Part shown: one piece after another, positions 8,178 through 17,916 of the stretch
Numbering within the stretch: the stretch's first letter is position 1
How the letters are laid out: the number at the start of each line of letters is the position of its first letter
Source of the DNA: Pseudomonas sp. Q11
GTDB taxonomy: Bacteria > Pseudomonadota > Gammaproteobacteria > Pseudomonadales > Pseudomonadaceae
NCBI RefSeq assembly: GCF_024494355.1
Contig: NZ_JAKNQY010000005.1
Location: 1 to 64,000 of the forward strand
DNA length: 64,000 nt
Reading direction: 5' to 3'
Made by a program: the position numbers and the translations under genes
Notes under the pieces: generated by a model
The model's input: the letters and a program-made list of their open reading frames with translations, nothing else
Told to the model about the DNA's origin: nothing
Database searches by the model: none

Positions 8178-8251
8178 GCTGGCCGGACCTGAGAGAAAAA
8201 GAAGGTTGATGTTCTTCCAGGCCTCGTGGGGCCGAGAACAAAAGTGGCAGG

Positions 8252-8282
8252 CATTATTGCAAGTAATTCTTGTTAACAAAAG
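8252..8282. promoter_or_regulatory. candidate Fur-type site upstream of exbB
   Basis: An AT-rich stretch read on the minus strand as ACAAGAATTACTTGCAATAA has partial similarity to the repeated NATWAT hexamers of Fur boxes. It lies about 75-105 bases before the exbB start. Iron control of TonB systems is expected, but the match is imperfect. Confidence 0.3.
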
Positions 8283-8365
8283 TAATACAGTATCTTTTTT
8301 TCCTGCATTGCTAGCCGCTCGTCCCCTCAGGCAGCTAGTCTGCGGCTTTATGAAAGGAGATTTTG

Positions 8366-9223
8366 ATGTCCGCGCCTTCTGTTTTGATCGCCGGCTGCGG
8401 TGATATCGGCGGCCGCCTGGCGAGCCAGCTACGGGCCCAGCAGTGGCAGGTCTACGGCTTGCGCCGTACCGTTTCGCAGTTGCCGGCCGGGGTGGTCGGG
8501 GTGGCGGGAGATCTGTTCAGCGAGCAATGTCCCGCTGATTGGCCCGCCGGTGCGCTGGATTATCTGGTGTACAGCGTCGCCGCCACCGAGCATGACGAAG
8601 CGGGTTACCGCGCAGCTTATGTCCAAGGCTTACAGCATGTGTTGAGCTGGTTGAAGCAGCACGGACAGCAGCCAAAACGACTGCTTTTTGTGTCCAGCAG
8701 CAGCGTCTACGGGCAGCAGGGTGGCGAGTGGGTCGATGAAACCTCGCCCACCGTGGCCGGTGGCTATTCCGGCCGGCTGATGCTCGAAGCTGAACAGGTG
8801 GCGCTCGACAGCGGCATCCCGGCCAGCCGTGTGCGTCTGACCGGTATCTATGGTCCGGGCCGCGAATGGTTGCTGAGCCAGGTGCGCCAGGGCTATAGCG
8901 TGGTGGAAGACCCGCCCCTGTACGCCAACCGCATTCATGCTGACGACGCGGCGGGTCTGTTGGCGTTTCTGCTGGAAGCCGACCGCCAGGGCAAGGCGTT
9001 GGACGATTGCTACATCGGCGTGGACGACGCTCCCGCCGCGCTGGCCGAGGTGGTGGGTTGGCTGCGTGATTACATGGGCGTCACTCAATGGGCTGAAAAC
9101 GCCAGCGTCCGCCGCGCCGGCAGCAAACGCTGCAGCAACGCACGGGCGAAGGCCTTAGGCTGGACACCGCAGTATCCGAGTTTTCGTGAGGGGTATGCGG
9201 CGATTCTGGAGGGGCGTTGCTGA
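8366..9223 (+). CDS. NAD-dependent epimerase/dehydratase-like (YeeZ-type SDR) protein
   Basis: A 285-residue extended short-chain dehydrogenase. The nucleotide-binding motif is near the start (VLIAGCGDIGGRLASQLRAQ). Later come LLFVSSSSVYGQQGGEWVDE (Ser plus YGxxx, with the usual Tyr but no clear Lys four residues on) and VRLTGIYGPGREWL. It resembles E. coli YeeZ, whose substrate is not established. The ATG at 8366 has the ribosome site GAAAGGAGA about 7 bases upstream. It is divergent from exbB across about 190 bases and followed by a compound REP. Confidence 0.8.
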   Translation: MSAPSVLIAGCGDIGGRLASQLRAQQWQVYGLRRTVSQLPAGVVGVAGDLFSEQCPADWPAGALDYLVYSVAATEHDEAGYRAAYVQGLQHVLSWLKQHGQQPKRLLFVSSSSVYGQQGGEWVDETSPTVAGGYSGRLMLEAEQVALDSGIPASRVRLTGIYGPGREWLLSQVRQGYSVVEDPPLYANRIHADDAAGLLAFLLEADRQGKALDDCYIGVDDAPAALAEVVGWLRDYMGVTQWAENASVRRAGSKRCSNARAKALGWTPQYPSFREGYAAILEGRC

Positions 9224-9246
9224 TTCGCCTGCCCCCCAAAACAAAC

Positions 9247-9388
9247 TGTGGGAGCAAGCCTGTGGGAGCCTGTGGGAGCAAAGCTTGCTCGCGATAGCGG
9301 TTTTACAGCCAACAGAAGTGTTGTATGTGGCGACGTCATCGCGAGCAAGCTTTGCTCCCACAGGCTCCCACAGGCGTGCTCTCACAGG
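9247..9388. repeat. expanded REP doublet with internal duplication
   Basis: The plus arm holds three successive TGTGGGAGC units. The opposite arm holds the mirror-image series (CTCCCACAGG, CTCCCACAGG, CTCTCACAGG). Both arms end in GCTCGCGAT-type cores. This is a normal REP doublet enlarged symmetrically on both arms. Confidence 0.75.
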
Positions 9389-9397
9389 GGATTCGCG

Positions 9398-10138
9398 TTA
9401 CTGCTTTTCCAACACCCACTGCCGATCACCCGGCGTGAACGAAGGCATTTCATCCGCCAGTGCCGCATTCACGGTCTGGAAAATTTCCAGCCTCTTGCCG
9501 TCGCGGGAGAAGATCCAGGTGTTGCCCTGACCGTTCTGTTGCAACCAGATGTTGTCGTTGCCGCCGCTCATGGATGCGCAGTCGCCGGCCAGGCACAGGG
9601 CGTAGCGGTCGGCGCCCGGCAGGCCGGTGACCTGGCCGTCGGGTTGGAACTGCACGTTGGCGCCTTGGCCTGGGCCGTTGATGATGTTCCAGGTGCCACC
9701 CAGGTAGGCGGCATACAGCGCCCGCTCGAAACTGGCGCCCAGCGGCGCACCTGCCGGCACCTGGGCCTGGGCGCGCTCAAACACTTGCTGCGGCTCGTTC
9801 TCGGTGGCGGACTGGTTCAACTGGTCGCCGTCGCGTTGCAGTTCGCTGGCGGAACTGCCGTAGAAATCGACTTTCCACGCACCGTCTTCTTCGCCCAGCA
9901 GCTTGCCTTCGACATTCTCGAAGCCGTTGGTGTAACGCGCCTGGCCGGCCCGGGTGTTGACGTCCCATTCCAGGTTCGGCCCATAGGCCTGCAACGCCTC
10001 GCGCAGCGGGCCGCCCTTGGCGGCGGCGTCGATCGCCGCCTGGTTGATCCAGGTGCCGCTGATATCACGGTCGGCAGGGTCGCTGGCGCAGCCGCCCAAC
10101 AGCAGGGCAGCCAGCGAAAGAGCAAGCGCTTTGCGCAT
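9398..10138 (-). CDS. Uncharacterised lipoprotein
   Basis: A 246-residue protein with a lipoprotein signal (MRKALALSLAALLLGGC, acylated Cys17). The first half contains ISGTWINQAAIDAAAKGGPL and the second half LGGTWNIINGPGQGANVQFQ, plus a DRYALCLAGDC segment with two cysteines 5 apart. The repeated GTW motif and beta-rich character suggest a META/lipocalin-like fold, but I do not recognise the family and propose no function. It follows the ridA gene on the same strand with a 53-base gap, so cotranscription is possible. Confidence 0.75.
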   Translation of the reverse strand: MRKALALSLAALLLGGCASDPADRDISGTWINQAAIDAAAKGGPLREALQAYGPNLEWDVNTRAGQARYTNGFENVEGKLLGEEDGAWKVDFYGSSASELQRDGDQLNQSATENEPQQVFERAQAQVPAGAPLGASFERALYAAYLGGTWNIINGPGQGANVQFQPDGQVTGLPGADRYALCLAGDCASMSGGNDNIWLQQNGQGNTWIFSRDGKRLEIFQTVNAALADEMPSFTPGDRQWVLEKQ

Positions 10139-10191
10139 GGTGGAATCCTTAAACGAAAACGGCGCAGCGGGGGGAGGCTGCGCCGGGCTTG

Positions 10192-10572
10192 TTACTCGAT
10201 GACCAGGATGGCGTCCATCTCAACCTGCGAACCCTTTGGCAGGGCAGCCACGCCGATGGCAGCGCGAGCAGGGTAAGGCTGGTCGAAGTACTTGCCCATG
10301 ATCTCGTTGACCTTGGCGAAGTGGCTCAGGTCGGTGAGGAAGATGTTGAGCTTGACGATGTCCTTGAACGAACCGCCGGCAGCCTCGGCCACGGCCTTGA
10401 GGTTCTCGAACACCTGCACGGTCTGGGCTTCGAAGCCTACTACCAGTTCCATGGTTTTTGGGTCCAGCGGGATCTGGCCCGACATGTACACGGTGTTGCC
10501 CGCCTTGATTGCCTGGGAATACGTACCGATGGCGGCCGGGGCTTTGTCGCTGGTGATAACGGTCTTGGTCAT
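10192..10572 (-). CDS. ridA: RidA-family imine/enamine deaminase
   Basis: A 126-residue YjgF/YER057c/UK114 protein. It hydrolyses reactive enamine/imine intermediates released by PLP enzymes such as threonine dehydratase, protecting other PLP enzymes. The substrate-binding Arg103 sits in [15 protein letters not shown] and the conserved Glu118 in [11 protein letters not shown]. The length is normal for a subunit of the trimer. It lies 27 bases downstream of spoT, the same order as in P. aeruginosa. A second, more divergent family member occurs at 36738-37091. Confidence 0.93.
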   Translation of the reverse strand: MTKTVITSDKAPAAIGTYSQAIKAGNTVYMSGQIPLDPKTMELVVGFEAQTVQVFENLKAVAEAAGGSFKDIVKLNIFLTDLSHFAKVNEIMGKYFDQPYPARAAIGVAALPKGSQVEMDAILVIE

Positions 10573-10599
10573 TTATGACTCCTTGTAATGGATGGAGAG

Positions 10600-12705
10600 C
10601 TATGCGCGCATGCGAGTGATGCGGATGACGCCAGTCAGGGCGCGCAGTTTCTTGATCACGCGGGCCAGGTGTACGCGGTCGTGCACGCTGACCACCAGTT
10701 GGACGACGCTGATGCGGCCATCTCGTTCGTCCATGCTGATTTTTTCGATATTGCCGTCGGCGGCGTTGACGCTGCTGGCCAGCAGGGCGATCAGGCCACG
10801 TTGGTGCTCCAGTTCGACCCGCAGCTCGACATTGAATTCGCCGGTGACATCCTTGGCCCAGGAAAGCTGGATGCATTTTTCCGGATTGTGGCGGATTTCG
10901 CTGATGTTGCGGCAGTTGTCCAGGTGCACCACCATGCCTTTGCCGGCGGACAGATGGCCGACAATCGGATCGCCAGGGATCGGCGTGCAGCACTTGGCAT
11001 AACTGAGCACCAGGCCTTCGGTGCCGCGAATGGCCAGGGGGCCTTCGGGGCTTGGCAACTGTTCGCCTTCGCCGAGCAGGCGGCGGGCGACGACGTAGGC
11101 CATGCGATTGCCCAGGCCGATGTCTTCCAGCAGGTCTTCGATCAGTTCCAGGCGGTATTCGCTGAGCATGATCTGCACGCGTTCGGCCGGGATCTTGTCC
11201 AGGGAGCTGTCGAAGCCGTTCAGTACTTTATTGAGCAGGCGCTCGCCCAGGCTGATGGATTCAGAGCGGCGTTGTAGCTTCAAGGCGTGGCGGATGTGCG
11301 TGCGGGCCTTGCCGGTGACCACGAAGTTGAGCCATGCCGGGTTTGGCCGCGCGCCGGCTGCGCTGACGATTTCCACTGTGGAGCCGCTTTGCAGCGGTTC
11401 GGACAACGGCGCCAGGCGACGGTTGATCCGGCAGGCGATGCAGCTGTTGCCAACATCGGTGTGTACCGCATAGGCAAAGTCCACCGCCGTGGAGCCTTTA
11501 GGCAGCTCCATGATCCGGCCTTTGGGGGTGAAAACGTAGACCTCGTCCGGGAACAGGTCGATCTTCACGCTTTCGATGAATTCCAGGGAGTTGCCGGCCC
11601 GCTGCTGCATTTCCAGCACGCCCTTGACCCACTGACGGGCTCGGGCATGGGTGCTCTTGGGTTGTTCGTCGCCGCTGGATTTGTACAGCCAGTGCGCGGC
11701 GATGCCGTTGTTGGCCATCTCTTCCATTTCACGGGTGCGGATCTGGATTTCGATCGGTACGCCGTGCATGCCGAACAGCGTGGTGTGCAGCGATTGGTAG
11801 CCGTTGGCCTTGGGGATCGCGATGTAGTCCTTGAAACGCCCGGGCAATGGTTTGTACAAATTATGTACAGCGCCCAATACGCGGTAGCAGGTATCGACCT
11901 TGTCGACGATGATCCGGAACGCGTAGACGTCCATGATCTCGTTGAAGGCCCGACGCTTGCCGCGCATCTTCTTGTAGATGCCATAGAGGTGTTTCTGTCG
12001 GCCACTGACCTCGCCTTCGATGCCGTCGATGGTCAGGCAGTGGCTCAAGGATTCTTCGATCTTGTTGACGATTTCCTTGCGGTTGCCCCGGGCGCGCTTG
12101 ACGGCCTGGTTGATCCGCGCCGAGCGCATCGGGTGCATGGCCTTGAAACCGAGGTCTTCGAACTCGATACGGATCGCGTGCATGCCCAGGCGGTTGGCGA
12201 TGGGCGCATAGATTTCCAGGGTTTCCTTGGCGATTCGCCGGCGTTTCTCACCGGACAACACTTCCAGCGTTCGCATGTTGTGCAGCCGGTCGGCGAGCTT
12301 GACCAGGATCACGCGAATGTCGCGTGCCATGGCCATGGCCATTTTCTGGAAGTTTTCGGCCTGGGCCTCGGCCTTGGTCTCGAAGTTCATCTGGGTCAGT
12401 TTGCTGACCCCGTCGACCAGTTCGGCCACGGTTTCGCCGAACTGCGCTTGCAGCGCTTCCTTGGCAATCCCGGTGTCTTCGATCACGTCATGCAGCATCG
12501 CGGCCATCAGGCTCTGATGGTCCATGTGCATGTCGGCAAGAATGTTCGCTACCGCAAGTGGGTGCGTGACGTACGCCTCGCCGCTGCGGCGGCGCTGGCC
12601 GTCGTGGGCTTGTTCGGCGTAGAAATAGGCTCGGCGGACCAGATTGACCTGGTCCGTGCCGAGGTAGGCCGATAAGCGATCGGCGAGGGCGTCTATGCTC
12701 GGCAT
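10600..12705 (-). CDS. spoT: Bifunctional (p)ppGpp synthetase/hydrolase SpoT
   Basis: A 701-residue RelA/SpoT-family enzyme. The hydrolase HD domain has His48 in the YVTHP motif and HDVIED at 72-77, both intact, so it can degrade (p)ppGpp. The synthetase domain (about 220-340) includes GRFKDYIAIPKANGYQSLHT. The TGS domain (about 385-450) starts at VYVFTPKGRIMELPKGSTAV and the ACT domain is at the end (about 625-701). It sets alarmone levels in stringent and nutrient stress. It follows rpoZ by 60 bases, within the usual gmk-rpoZ-spoT order. Confidence 0.97.
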   Translation of the reverse strand: MPSIDALADRLSAYLGTDQVNLVRRAYFYAEQAHDGQRRRSGEAYVTHPLAVANILADMHMDHQSLMAAMLHDVIEDTGIAKEALQAQFGETVAELVDGVSKLTQMNFETKAEAQAENFQKMAMAMARDIRVILVKLADRLHNMRTLEVLSGEKRRRIAKETLEIYAPIANRLGMHAIRIEFEDLGFKAMHPMRSARINQAVKRARGNRKEIVNKIEESLSHCLTIDGIEGEVSGRQKHLYGIYKKMRGKRRAFNEIMDVYAFRIIVDKVDTCYRVLGAVHNLYKPLPGRFKDYIAIPKANGYQSLHTTLFGMHGVPIEIQIRTREMEEMANNGIAAHWLYKSSGDEQPKSTHARARQWVKGVLEMQQRAGNSLEFIESVKIDLFPDEVYVFTPKGRIMELPKGSTAVDFAYAVHTDVGNSCIACRINRRLAPLSEPLQSGSTVEIVSAAGARPNPAWLNFVVTGKARTHIRHALKLQRRSESISLGERLLNKVLNGFDSSLDKIPAERVQIMLSEYRLELIEDLLEDIGLGNRMAYVVARRLLGEGEQLPSPEGPLAIRGTEGLVLSYAKCCTPIPGDPIVGHLSAGKGMVVHLDNCRNISEIRHNPEKCIQLSWAKDVTGEFNVELRVELEHQRGLIALLASSVNAADGNIEKISMDERDGRISVVQLVVSVHDRVHLARVIKKLRALTGVIRITRMRA

Positions 12706-12765
12706 GATAATGACTCCTGCCGTTTGCTGTGACCCCGCGCCGTGCTACGTCGACCAGGCATAGGC

Positions 12766-13029
12766 TTAGACCGCCTCGTTGGACTCGTCCTCGAACGCTG
12801 CGAACAGCGGTTCGTCTTCAACGATTTCAGCGTTGGCGATGAACTCGTAGCTCATCAGGCCTTCGGCGATTTCACGCAGCGCTACCACGGTAGGCTTGTC
12901 GTTTTCCCACTGGACCAACGGCTCTTTGCCACCGGTGGCCAGTTGACGGGCACGCTTGGTAGAGAGCATGACCAGCTCAAAGCGGTTTTCCACGTGTTCT
13001 AGGCAGTCTTCAACGGTTACGCGGGCCAT
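12766..13029 (-). CDS. rpoZ: RNA polymerase omega subunit
   Basis: An 87-residue omega subunit starting [20 protein letters not shown]. It helps fold and assemble the beta-prime subunit and supports ppGpp binding to RNA polymerase. The core (residues 1-60) contains the conserved segment [16 protein letters not shown], and the acidic C-terminal tail is variable. It sits directly before spoT, linking alarmone target and alarmone enzyme. A terminator-like hairpin separates it from gmk. Confidence 0.96.
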   Translation of the reverse strand: MARVTVEDCLEHVENRFELVMLSTKRARQLATGGKEPLVQWENDKPTVVALREIAEGLMSYEFIANAEIVEDEPLFAAFEDESNEAV

Positions 13030-13090
13030 GGTATTCCTCGGAGCGAATGCAATATGCGCGCTGCCCGGTTGGGCGAGCGGACTCGACAGT

Positions 13091-13129
13091 TTAAAAAAAC
13101 GCCAGCGTTTAGGGAAGCGCTGATTTTTT
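13091..13129 (-). terminator. terminator-like hairpin between gmk and rpoZ
   Basis: CAGCG (13103-13107) pairs with CGCTG (13118-13122). On the minus strand the stem is followed by a run of seven T, so it can end or attenuate transcription from gmk before rpoZ. The short stem makes efficiency uncertain. Confidence 0.45.
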
Positions 13130-13195
13130 AACCAGCCCCTCGACCCGCTGCAAGCTCCAATGTAAAGCCGTCGCAGCGGTTTTGGGAAGGGCTGT

Positions 13196-13822
<627 letters not shown>

Positions 13823-13828
13823 TTAGCC

Positions 13829-14692
13829 TTACTCAATGTTCTGCACTTGTTCGCGCATTTGCTCGATCAACACCTTGAGGTTGACCGCAGCCTGGGTGCT
13901 GCGCGGGTCGAAGGCTTTGGAGCCCAGTGTGTTGGCTTCGCGGTTGAGTTCCTGCATCAGGAAGTCCAGGCGGCGACCGGCCGCACCACCGGATTTGAGC
14001 ACCCGGCGAACTTCGATGATGTGGGTGCTCAGGCGATCCAGTTCTTCGGCCACGTCGCTCTTTTGCGCGAGCATGACCATTTCCTGTTCCAGGCGCTGCG
14101 GGTCCAGCTCGGCCTTCATATCGGTGAAGCGGTCGAGCACTTTCTGGCGTTGGGTGGCGAGCATTTGCGGGACCAGTTCGCGCAGGGTGACGACGTCTTC
14201 CTCTATGGAGGTCAGGCGCTCGTTGATCAACCGGGCCAGCTCCGCGCCTTCACGCTCGCGGCCGGCCTTGAGTTCTTTCAGGCCTTGGTTGAACAGCGCC
14301 AGCGCTTCGGCATTCAGGGCCTGCGGGTCGCTTGCATCACCTACCAGCACGCCGGGCCAGGCCAGGACTTCCAGCGGGTTTAGGGCGGCGGGGTGCTTGA
14401 TCAGACTGGCGACGGTTTCGGCGGCAGCCACCAGTTGCGTGGCGCGCTCGCGGTCCACCTGCAAGGCCTTGCCGGTGCTTTCCTCGGTGAAGCGCAGGGT
14501 GCATTCCAGTTTGCCCCGGGACAGGCCTTGGCGCAGGGCTTCACGGACGCTGCCTTCAAGGTCACGGAAGGATTCGGGCAGGCGCAGGTGCGGCTCCAGG
14601 TAACGGCTGTTGACCGAGCGCAGTTCCCAGCTCAGCGTGCCTTGGATGCCGGCTTTCTCGACGCGGGCGAAGGCGGTCATGCTGTGCACCAT
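13829..14692 (-). CDS. yicC: YicC-family endoribonuclease
   Basis: A 287-residue YicC/YloC protein. The start is the ATG at 14692 (MVHSMTAFARVEKAG), which matches the conserved family N-terminus; the longer open frame is not supported. The N-terminal YicC domain (about 1-155) and the C-terminal DUF1732 (about 200-287, ending NLKVLIEQMREQVQNIE) are both present. E. coli YicC has been reported to be an RNase that affects small RNAs. Divergent from rph; probable first gene of yicC-gmk. Confidence 0.93.
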   Translation of the reverse strand: MVHSMTAFARVEKAGIQGTLSWELRSVNSRYLEPHLRLPESFRDLEGSVREALRQGLSRGKLECTLRFTEESTGKALQVDRERATQLVAAAETVASLIKHPAALNPLEVLAWPGVLVGDASDPQALNAEALALFNQGLKELKAGREREGAELARLINERLTSIEEDVVTLRELVPQMLATQRQKVLDRFTDMKAELDPQRLEQEMVMLAQKSDVAEELDRLSTHIIEVRRVLKSGGAAGRRLDFLMQELNREANTLGSKAFDPRSTQAAVNLKVLIEQMREQVQNIE

Positions 14693-14907
14693 GGAGATTC
14701 CTCGCAATGCAGGCGCTCGCAACGGGTCGTCGTAGCGCCTGGTATCTGTGGATAAAAGCCGAAGGGCAGCAAAGGCGCGGGATTGTAGCGCAGTGAGACG
14801 CACGCCCCCAAACCGTGCATGTGACAAAGCGCTGCGGCTCGTCGGTCTGGGGGTCAAAGGGGCTTGGCTTGCCGCAACGGTTTTTTGGAACTGCGCGACG
14901 TTTAAAC

Positions 14908-14936
14908 TGCCCTATGGCGGCCCACGGCTCTATAAT
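14908..14936 (+). promoter_or_regulatory. probable sigma-70 promoter of rph
   Basis: A perfect TATAAT sits at 14931-14936, 37 bases before the rph start. The sequence 17 bases further upstream (TGCCCT, 14908-14913) is a poor -35, so only the -10 element is convincing. Confidence 0.5.
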
Positions 14937-14973
14937 GCTCGGCAGTTTTCCGTCCTTTGTACAGGTGTTCCCT

Positions 14974-15696
14974 ATGAAACGTCCAAGTGGTCGCGCTGCC
15001 GATCAGCTTCGCTCGATCCGCATTACCCGCAACTACACCAAACACGCCGAGGGATCTGTACTGGTCGAGTTCGGTGATACCAAAGTCATCTGCACCGTCA
15101 GCGTCGAAAACGGTGTGCCACGGTTCCTCAAGGGCCAGGGGCAAGGCTGGCTGACCGCCGAATACGGCATGCTGCCGCGCTCCACCGGTGAGCGCAACCA
15201 GCGCGAGGCCAGCCGTGGCAAGCAGGGCGGGCGTACCCTGGAAATCCAGCGCCTGATTGGCCGTTCGCTGCGTGCCGCGCTGGACATGTCCAAGCTCGGT
15301 GACGTGACGCTGTATGTCGATTGCGACGTGATCCAGGCCGACGGCGGCACTCGCACCGCGTCCATCACCGGCGCCATGGTCGCGCTGGCCGATGCCTTGA
15401 AAGTGATCAAGAAGCGTGGCGGCCTCAAGGGCGGCGATCCGCTCAAGCAGATGATCGCCGCGGTCTCCGTGGGTATGTATCAGGGCGAGCCGGTGCTGGA
15501 CCTGGACTACCTGGAAGACTCCGCCGCCGAGACCGACCTGAACGTGGTCATGACCAGCGCAGGCGGCTTCATCGAAATCCAGGGCACCGCCGAAGGCGCG
15601 CCGTTCCAGCCGGAAGAATTGAGCGCTATGCTGGAGCTGGCGAAGAAAGGCATGAACGAGATTTTCGAACTGCAAAAAGCCGCACTGGCTGACTGA
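14974..15696 (+). CDS. rph: Ribonuclease PH
   Basis: A 240-residue phosphorolytic exoribonuclease that trims tRNA 3' ends. I chose the ATG at 14974 ([20 protein letters not shown]), the standard start, over the longer frame. Family motifs include [39 protein letters not shown] and [20 protein letters not shown]. It is divergent from yicC and precedes crc and pyrE, the same order as in other pseudomonads. Confidence 0.97.
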   Translation: MKRPSGRAADQLRSIRITRNYTKHAEGSVLVEFGDTKVICTVSVENGVPRFLKGQGQGWLTAEYGMLPRSTGERNQREASRGKQGGRTLEIQRLIGRSLRAALDMSKLGDVTLYVDCDVIQADGGTRTASITGAMVALADALKVIKKRGGLKGGDPLKQMIAAVSVGMYQGEPVLDLDYLEDSAAETDLNVVMTSAGGFIEIQGTAEGAPFQPEELSAMLELAKKGMNEIFELQKAALAD

Positions 15697-15726
15697 CCGT
15701 TTCGCGCTTCAGGCAAGGAGAACGTC

Positions 15727-16095
15727 ATGAGTGATGAGCAAGTCCTACTGCCCCAGCCCAGCAAGGAGGCGCGTCAATGGGCGATGTTCTGTCACTTGTC
15801 TGCCTTGTTGGGCATCTGGATTCCGTTCGGTACGCTGATCGGCCCGCTGGTGCTCTGGCAACTCAAGCGCGAGACTGACCCGTTCATCGATGCCCAAGGC
15901 AAGGAAGCGCTCAACTTCCAGATCACTGTGGCAATTGCCTCTGCGATCAGCCTGCTATTGATGATTGTGGTGATCGGCTTCTTCCTGTTCGGGCTGGTGG
16001 CTATCGGTGCGCTGGTGCTGACCATCATCGGTGGCGTGAAGGCCAATGAAGGGCAGCCGTATCGCTATCCGTTTACCTGGCGGCTGGTCAAATAA
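15727..16095 (+). CDS. DUF4870 small membrane protein
   Basis: A 122-residue protein with the DUF4870/Tic20-like pattern. A soluble start (QWAMFCHLSALLGIWIPFGT) is followed by a membrane segment about 28-48, the motif FIDAQGKEALNFQITVAIAS (about 55-75), and two more hydrophobic segments to about residue 110. A GCAAGGAGAACGTC ribosome site precedes the ATG. The function of the family is unknown. It starts 30 bases after rph and may be cotranscribed. Confidence 0.85.
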   Translation: MSDEQVLLPQPSKEARQWAMFCHLSALLGIWIPFGTLIGPLVLWQLKRETDPFIDAQGKEALNFQITVAIASAISLLLMIVVIGFFLFGLVAIGALVLTIIGGVKANEGQPYRYPFTWRLVK

Positions 16096-16114
16096 TGATC
16101 GATGAGTATTCCGC

Positions 16115-16205
16115 TGTGGGAGCGAGCCTGCTCGCGATAGCTGTGTGTCAGTCAACATCAATGTTGAATGCAACTGCGCCATCGCGAGCAGGCTCGCTCC
16201 CACAG
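16115..16205. repeat. REP doublet, TGTGGGAGCGAGCCTGC type
   Basis: Two nearly identical inverted units (TGTGGGAGCGAGCCTGCTCG and CGAGCAGGCTCGCTCCCACA) are separated by about 42 bases, just before the crc terminator. Confidence 0.85.
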
Positions 16206-16218
16206 TAGAAAGAGTTGT

Positions 16219-16255
16219 CCACAAAAAAACCGACATCGCTGTCGGTTTTTTTGTG
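16219..16255. terminator. bidirectional terminator between DUF4870 gene and crc
   Basis: ACCGACA and TGTCGGT form a stem flanked by A7 and T7 runs on either side, suitable for both convergent genes. Confidence 0.85.
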
Positions 16256-16270
16256 GCTGCGAAACGACAC

Positions 16271-17050
16271 TCAGATTGTCAGCGTCCAGTCGTAATCCAC
16301 GATCAGCGGCGCGTGCTGCGAGAACCGCGGCTGGCGTGGCAGGCGGGCGCTACGTACAAAACGGCGCAGGCCAGGCGTCAGCAACTGGTAGTCGAAACGC
16401 CAGCCGAGGTTGAGCATCTCGGCCTGTTCGTTATCCGGCCACCAGCTGTATTGGTCGCCTTCACGACTGACTTCCCGCAGGGCGTCAACATAGCCCATGT
16501 TGCCGACAATCTCGTCCATCCAGGCCCGTTCCGGCGCCAGGAAGCCCGGGGATTGCTGGCTGTCGCGCCAGTTCTTGATATCCAGCTTCTGTTGCGCCAC
16601 GTACAGCGAGCCACAATAAATGTACTCGCGACGTTTGCGCCGCTGTTTATCCAGATAACGGGCGAAATCGTCCATCAACTTGAATTTCTGATTCAAATCT
16701 TCATCGCCGTTCTGCCCCGAAGGGAGCAGTAAGGTCGCGATGCTGACCTTGTCGAAATCGGCTTGCAGGTAGCGCCCGTAGCGGTCCGCCGTCTCGAAAC
16801 CGAGACCGTTGATGACAGCCTTCGGTTGCAGCCGCGAGTACAAAGCCACGCCACCCTGGGCGGGGACTTCGGCATCGCAGGCATAAAGGAAGTAACCATC
16901 CAGTTGGAAGGCTGCATCGTCCAGTTCAAAGGCGGAGGCGCGGGTGTCCTGCAGGCAGATGACGTCGGCATTCTGTGCTTGCAGCCAACTGAGCAACCCA
17001 CGCTCCACTGCAGCCTGAATACCATTGACGTTCACACTGATGATCCGCAT
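16271..17050 (-). CDS. crc: Catabolite repression control protein Crc
   Basis: A 259-residue endonuclease/exonuclease/phosphatase-fold protein that acts with Hfq to block translation of catabolic mRNAs in pseudomonads. It starts MRIISVNVNGIQAAVERGLL at 17050. Compared with exonuclease III it has lost catalytic residues: CLQDTRAS replaces CLQETK, CGSLY replaces the GDMN motif, and SQHAPL replaces SDHAPV. This agrees with the known lack of nuclease activity of Crc. Position between rph and pyrE is the standard pseudomonad location and supports the assignment. Confidence 0.95.
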   Translation of the reverse strand: MRIISVNVNGIQAAVERGLLSWLQAQNADVICLQDTRASAFELDDAAFQLDGYFLYACDAEVPAQGGVALYSRLQPKAVINGLGFETADRYGRYLQADFDKVSIATLLLPSGQNGDEDLNQKFKLMDDFARYLDKQRRKRREYIYCGSLYVAQQKLDIKNWRDSQQSPGFLAPERAWMDEIVGNMGYVDALREVSREGDQYSWWPDNEQAEMLNLGWRFDYQLLTPGLRRFVRSARLPRQPRFSQHAPLIVDYDWTLTI

Positions 17051-17132
17051 AAATGGCCCCAAAAATCACGTGCGTGTATGATACACGGCGTGTACCTATT
17101 TAGCTAAATCCGCGGTATTTGGGGCTTTTTTC

Positions 17133-17777
17133 ATGCAGGCGTATCAGCGCGATTTCATTCGTTTTGCCATCGATCGCGGCGTTTTGCGCTTCGGTGAGTT
17201 CACCCTCAAGTCCGGGCGCACGAGTCCGTATTTCTTCAATGCCGGCCTGTTCAACACCGGTATCGCCCTGGCGCAATTGGGCCGTTTCTACGCGGCGGCC
17301 ATCGTCGAGAGCGGCATTCCGTTCGACGTGCTGTTTGGCCCGGCCTACAAAGGCATCCCTCTGGCCGCCACCACCGCCGTCGCCCTGGCCGAACACCACG
17401 GCCGCGACCTGCCCTGGTGCTTCAACCGCAAGGAAGCCAAGGCCCATGGCGAAGGGGGCAGCCTGGTGGGCGCGCCGCTGACCGGTGAAGTGCTGATCAT
17501 CGACGATGTGATCACCGCCGGCACCGCCATTCGTGAAGTGATGCAGATCATCAGTTCCCAGGAAGGCGCCAAGGCCGCCGGTGTGCTGATCGCCCTGAAC
17601 CGTCAGGAGCGCGGCAACGGTGAGTTGTCGGCGATCCAGGAAGTGGAGCGCGATTTCGGCATCCCGGTGATCAGCATTGTGTCGCTGAACCAGGTGCTGG
17701 AGTTTTTGGCCGACGACCCGCAGCTCAAGCAGCATTTGCCGGCGGTTGAGGCTTATCGGGCGCAGTTCGGCGTCTGA
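17133..17777 (+). CDS. pyrE: Orotate phosphoribosyltransferase
   Basis: A 214-residue enzyme of pyrimidine synthesis that joins orotate and PRPP to give OMP. The family start is clear ([20 protein letters not shown]), as is [16 protein letters not shown]. The PRPP-binding motif is [16 protein letters not shown] (about 125-140). Divergent from crc with an 82-base shared upstream region, which contains a TATGAT-like element. Confidence 0.97.
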   Translation: MQAYQRDFIRFAIDRGVLRFGEFTLKSGRTSPYFFNAGLFNTGIALAQLGRFYAAAIVESGIPFDVLFGPAYKGIPLAATTAVALAEHHGRDLPWCFNRKEAKAHGEGGSLVGAPLTGEVLIIDDVITAGTAIREVMQIISSQEGAKAAGVLIALNRQERGNGELSAIQEVERDFGIPVISIVSLNQVLEFLADDPQLKQHLPAVEAYRAQFGV

Positions 17778-17798
17778 AATGGCTCCTGATTTTGATCT

Positions 17799-17893
17799 TG
17801 TGGCGAGGGAGCTTGCTCCCGCTGGGCCGCGCAGCGGCCCCAACATGTTGGCGATCGCTGCGCAATCGAGCGGGAGCAAGCTCCCTCGCCACA
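17799..17893. repeat. REP doublet, GTGGCGAGGGAGC type
   Basis: GTGGCGAGGGAGCTTGCTCC and its inverted copy GGAGCAAGCTCCCTCGCCAC flank a short spacer that itself contains CGCGCAGCGGCC. This is the same unit family as the outer pair at 1018-1191. Confidence 0.85.
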
Positions 17894-17916
17894 AAAACAT
17901 CATCTGAAAAGTGGTG

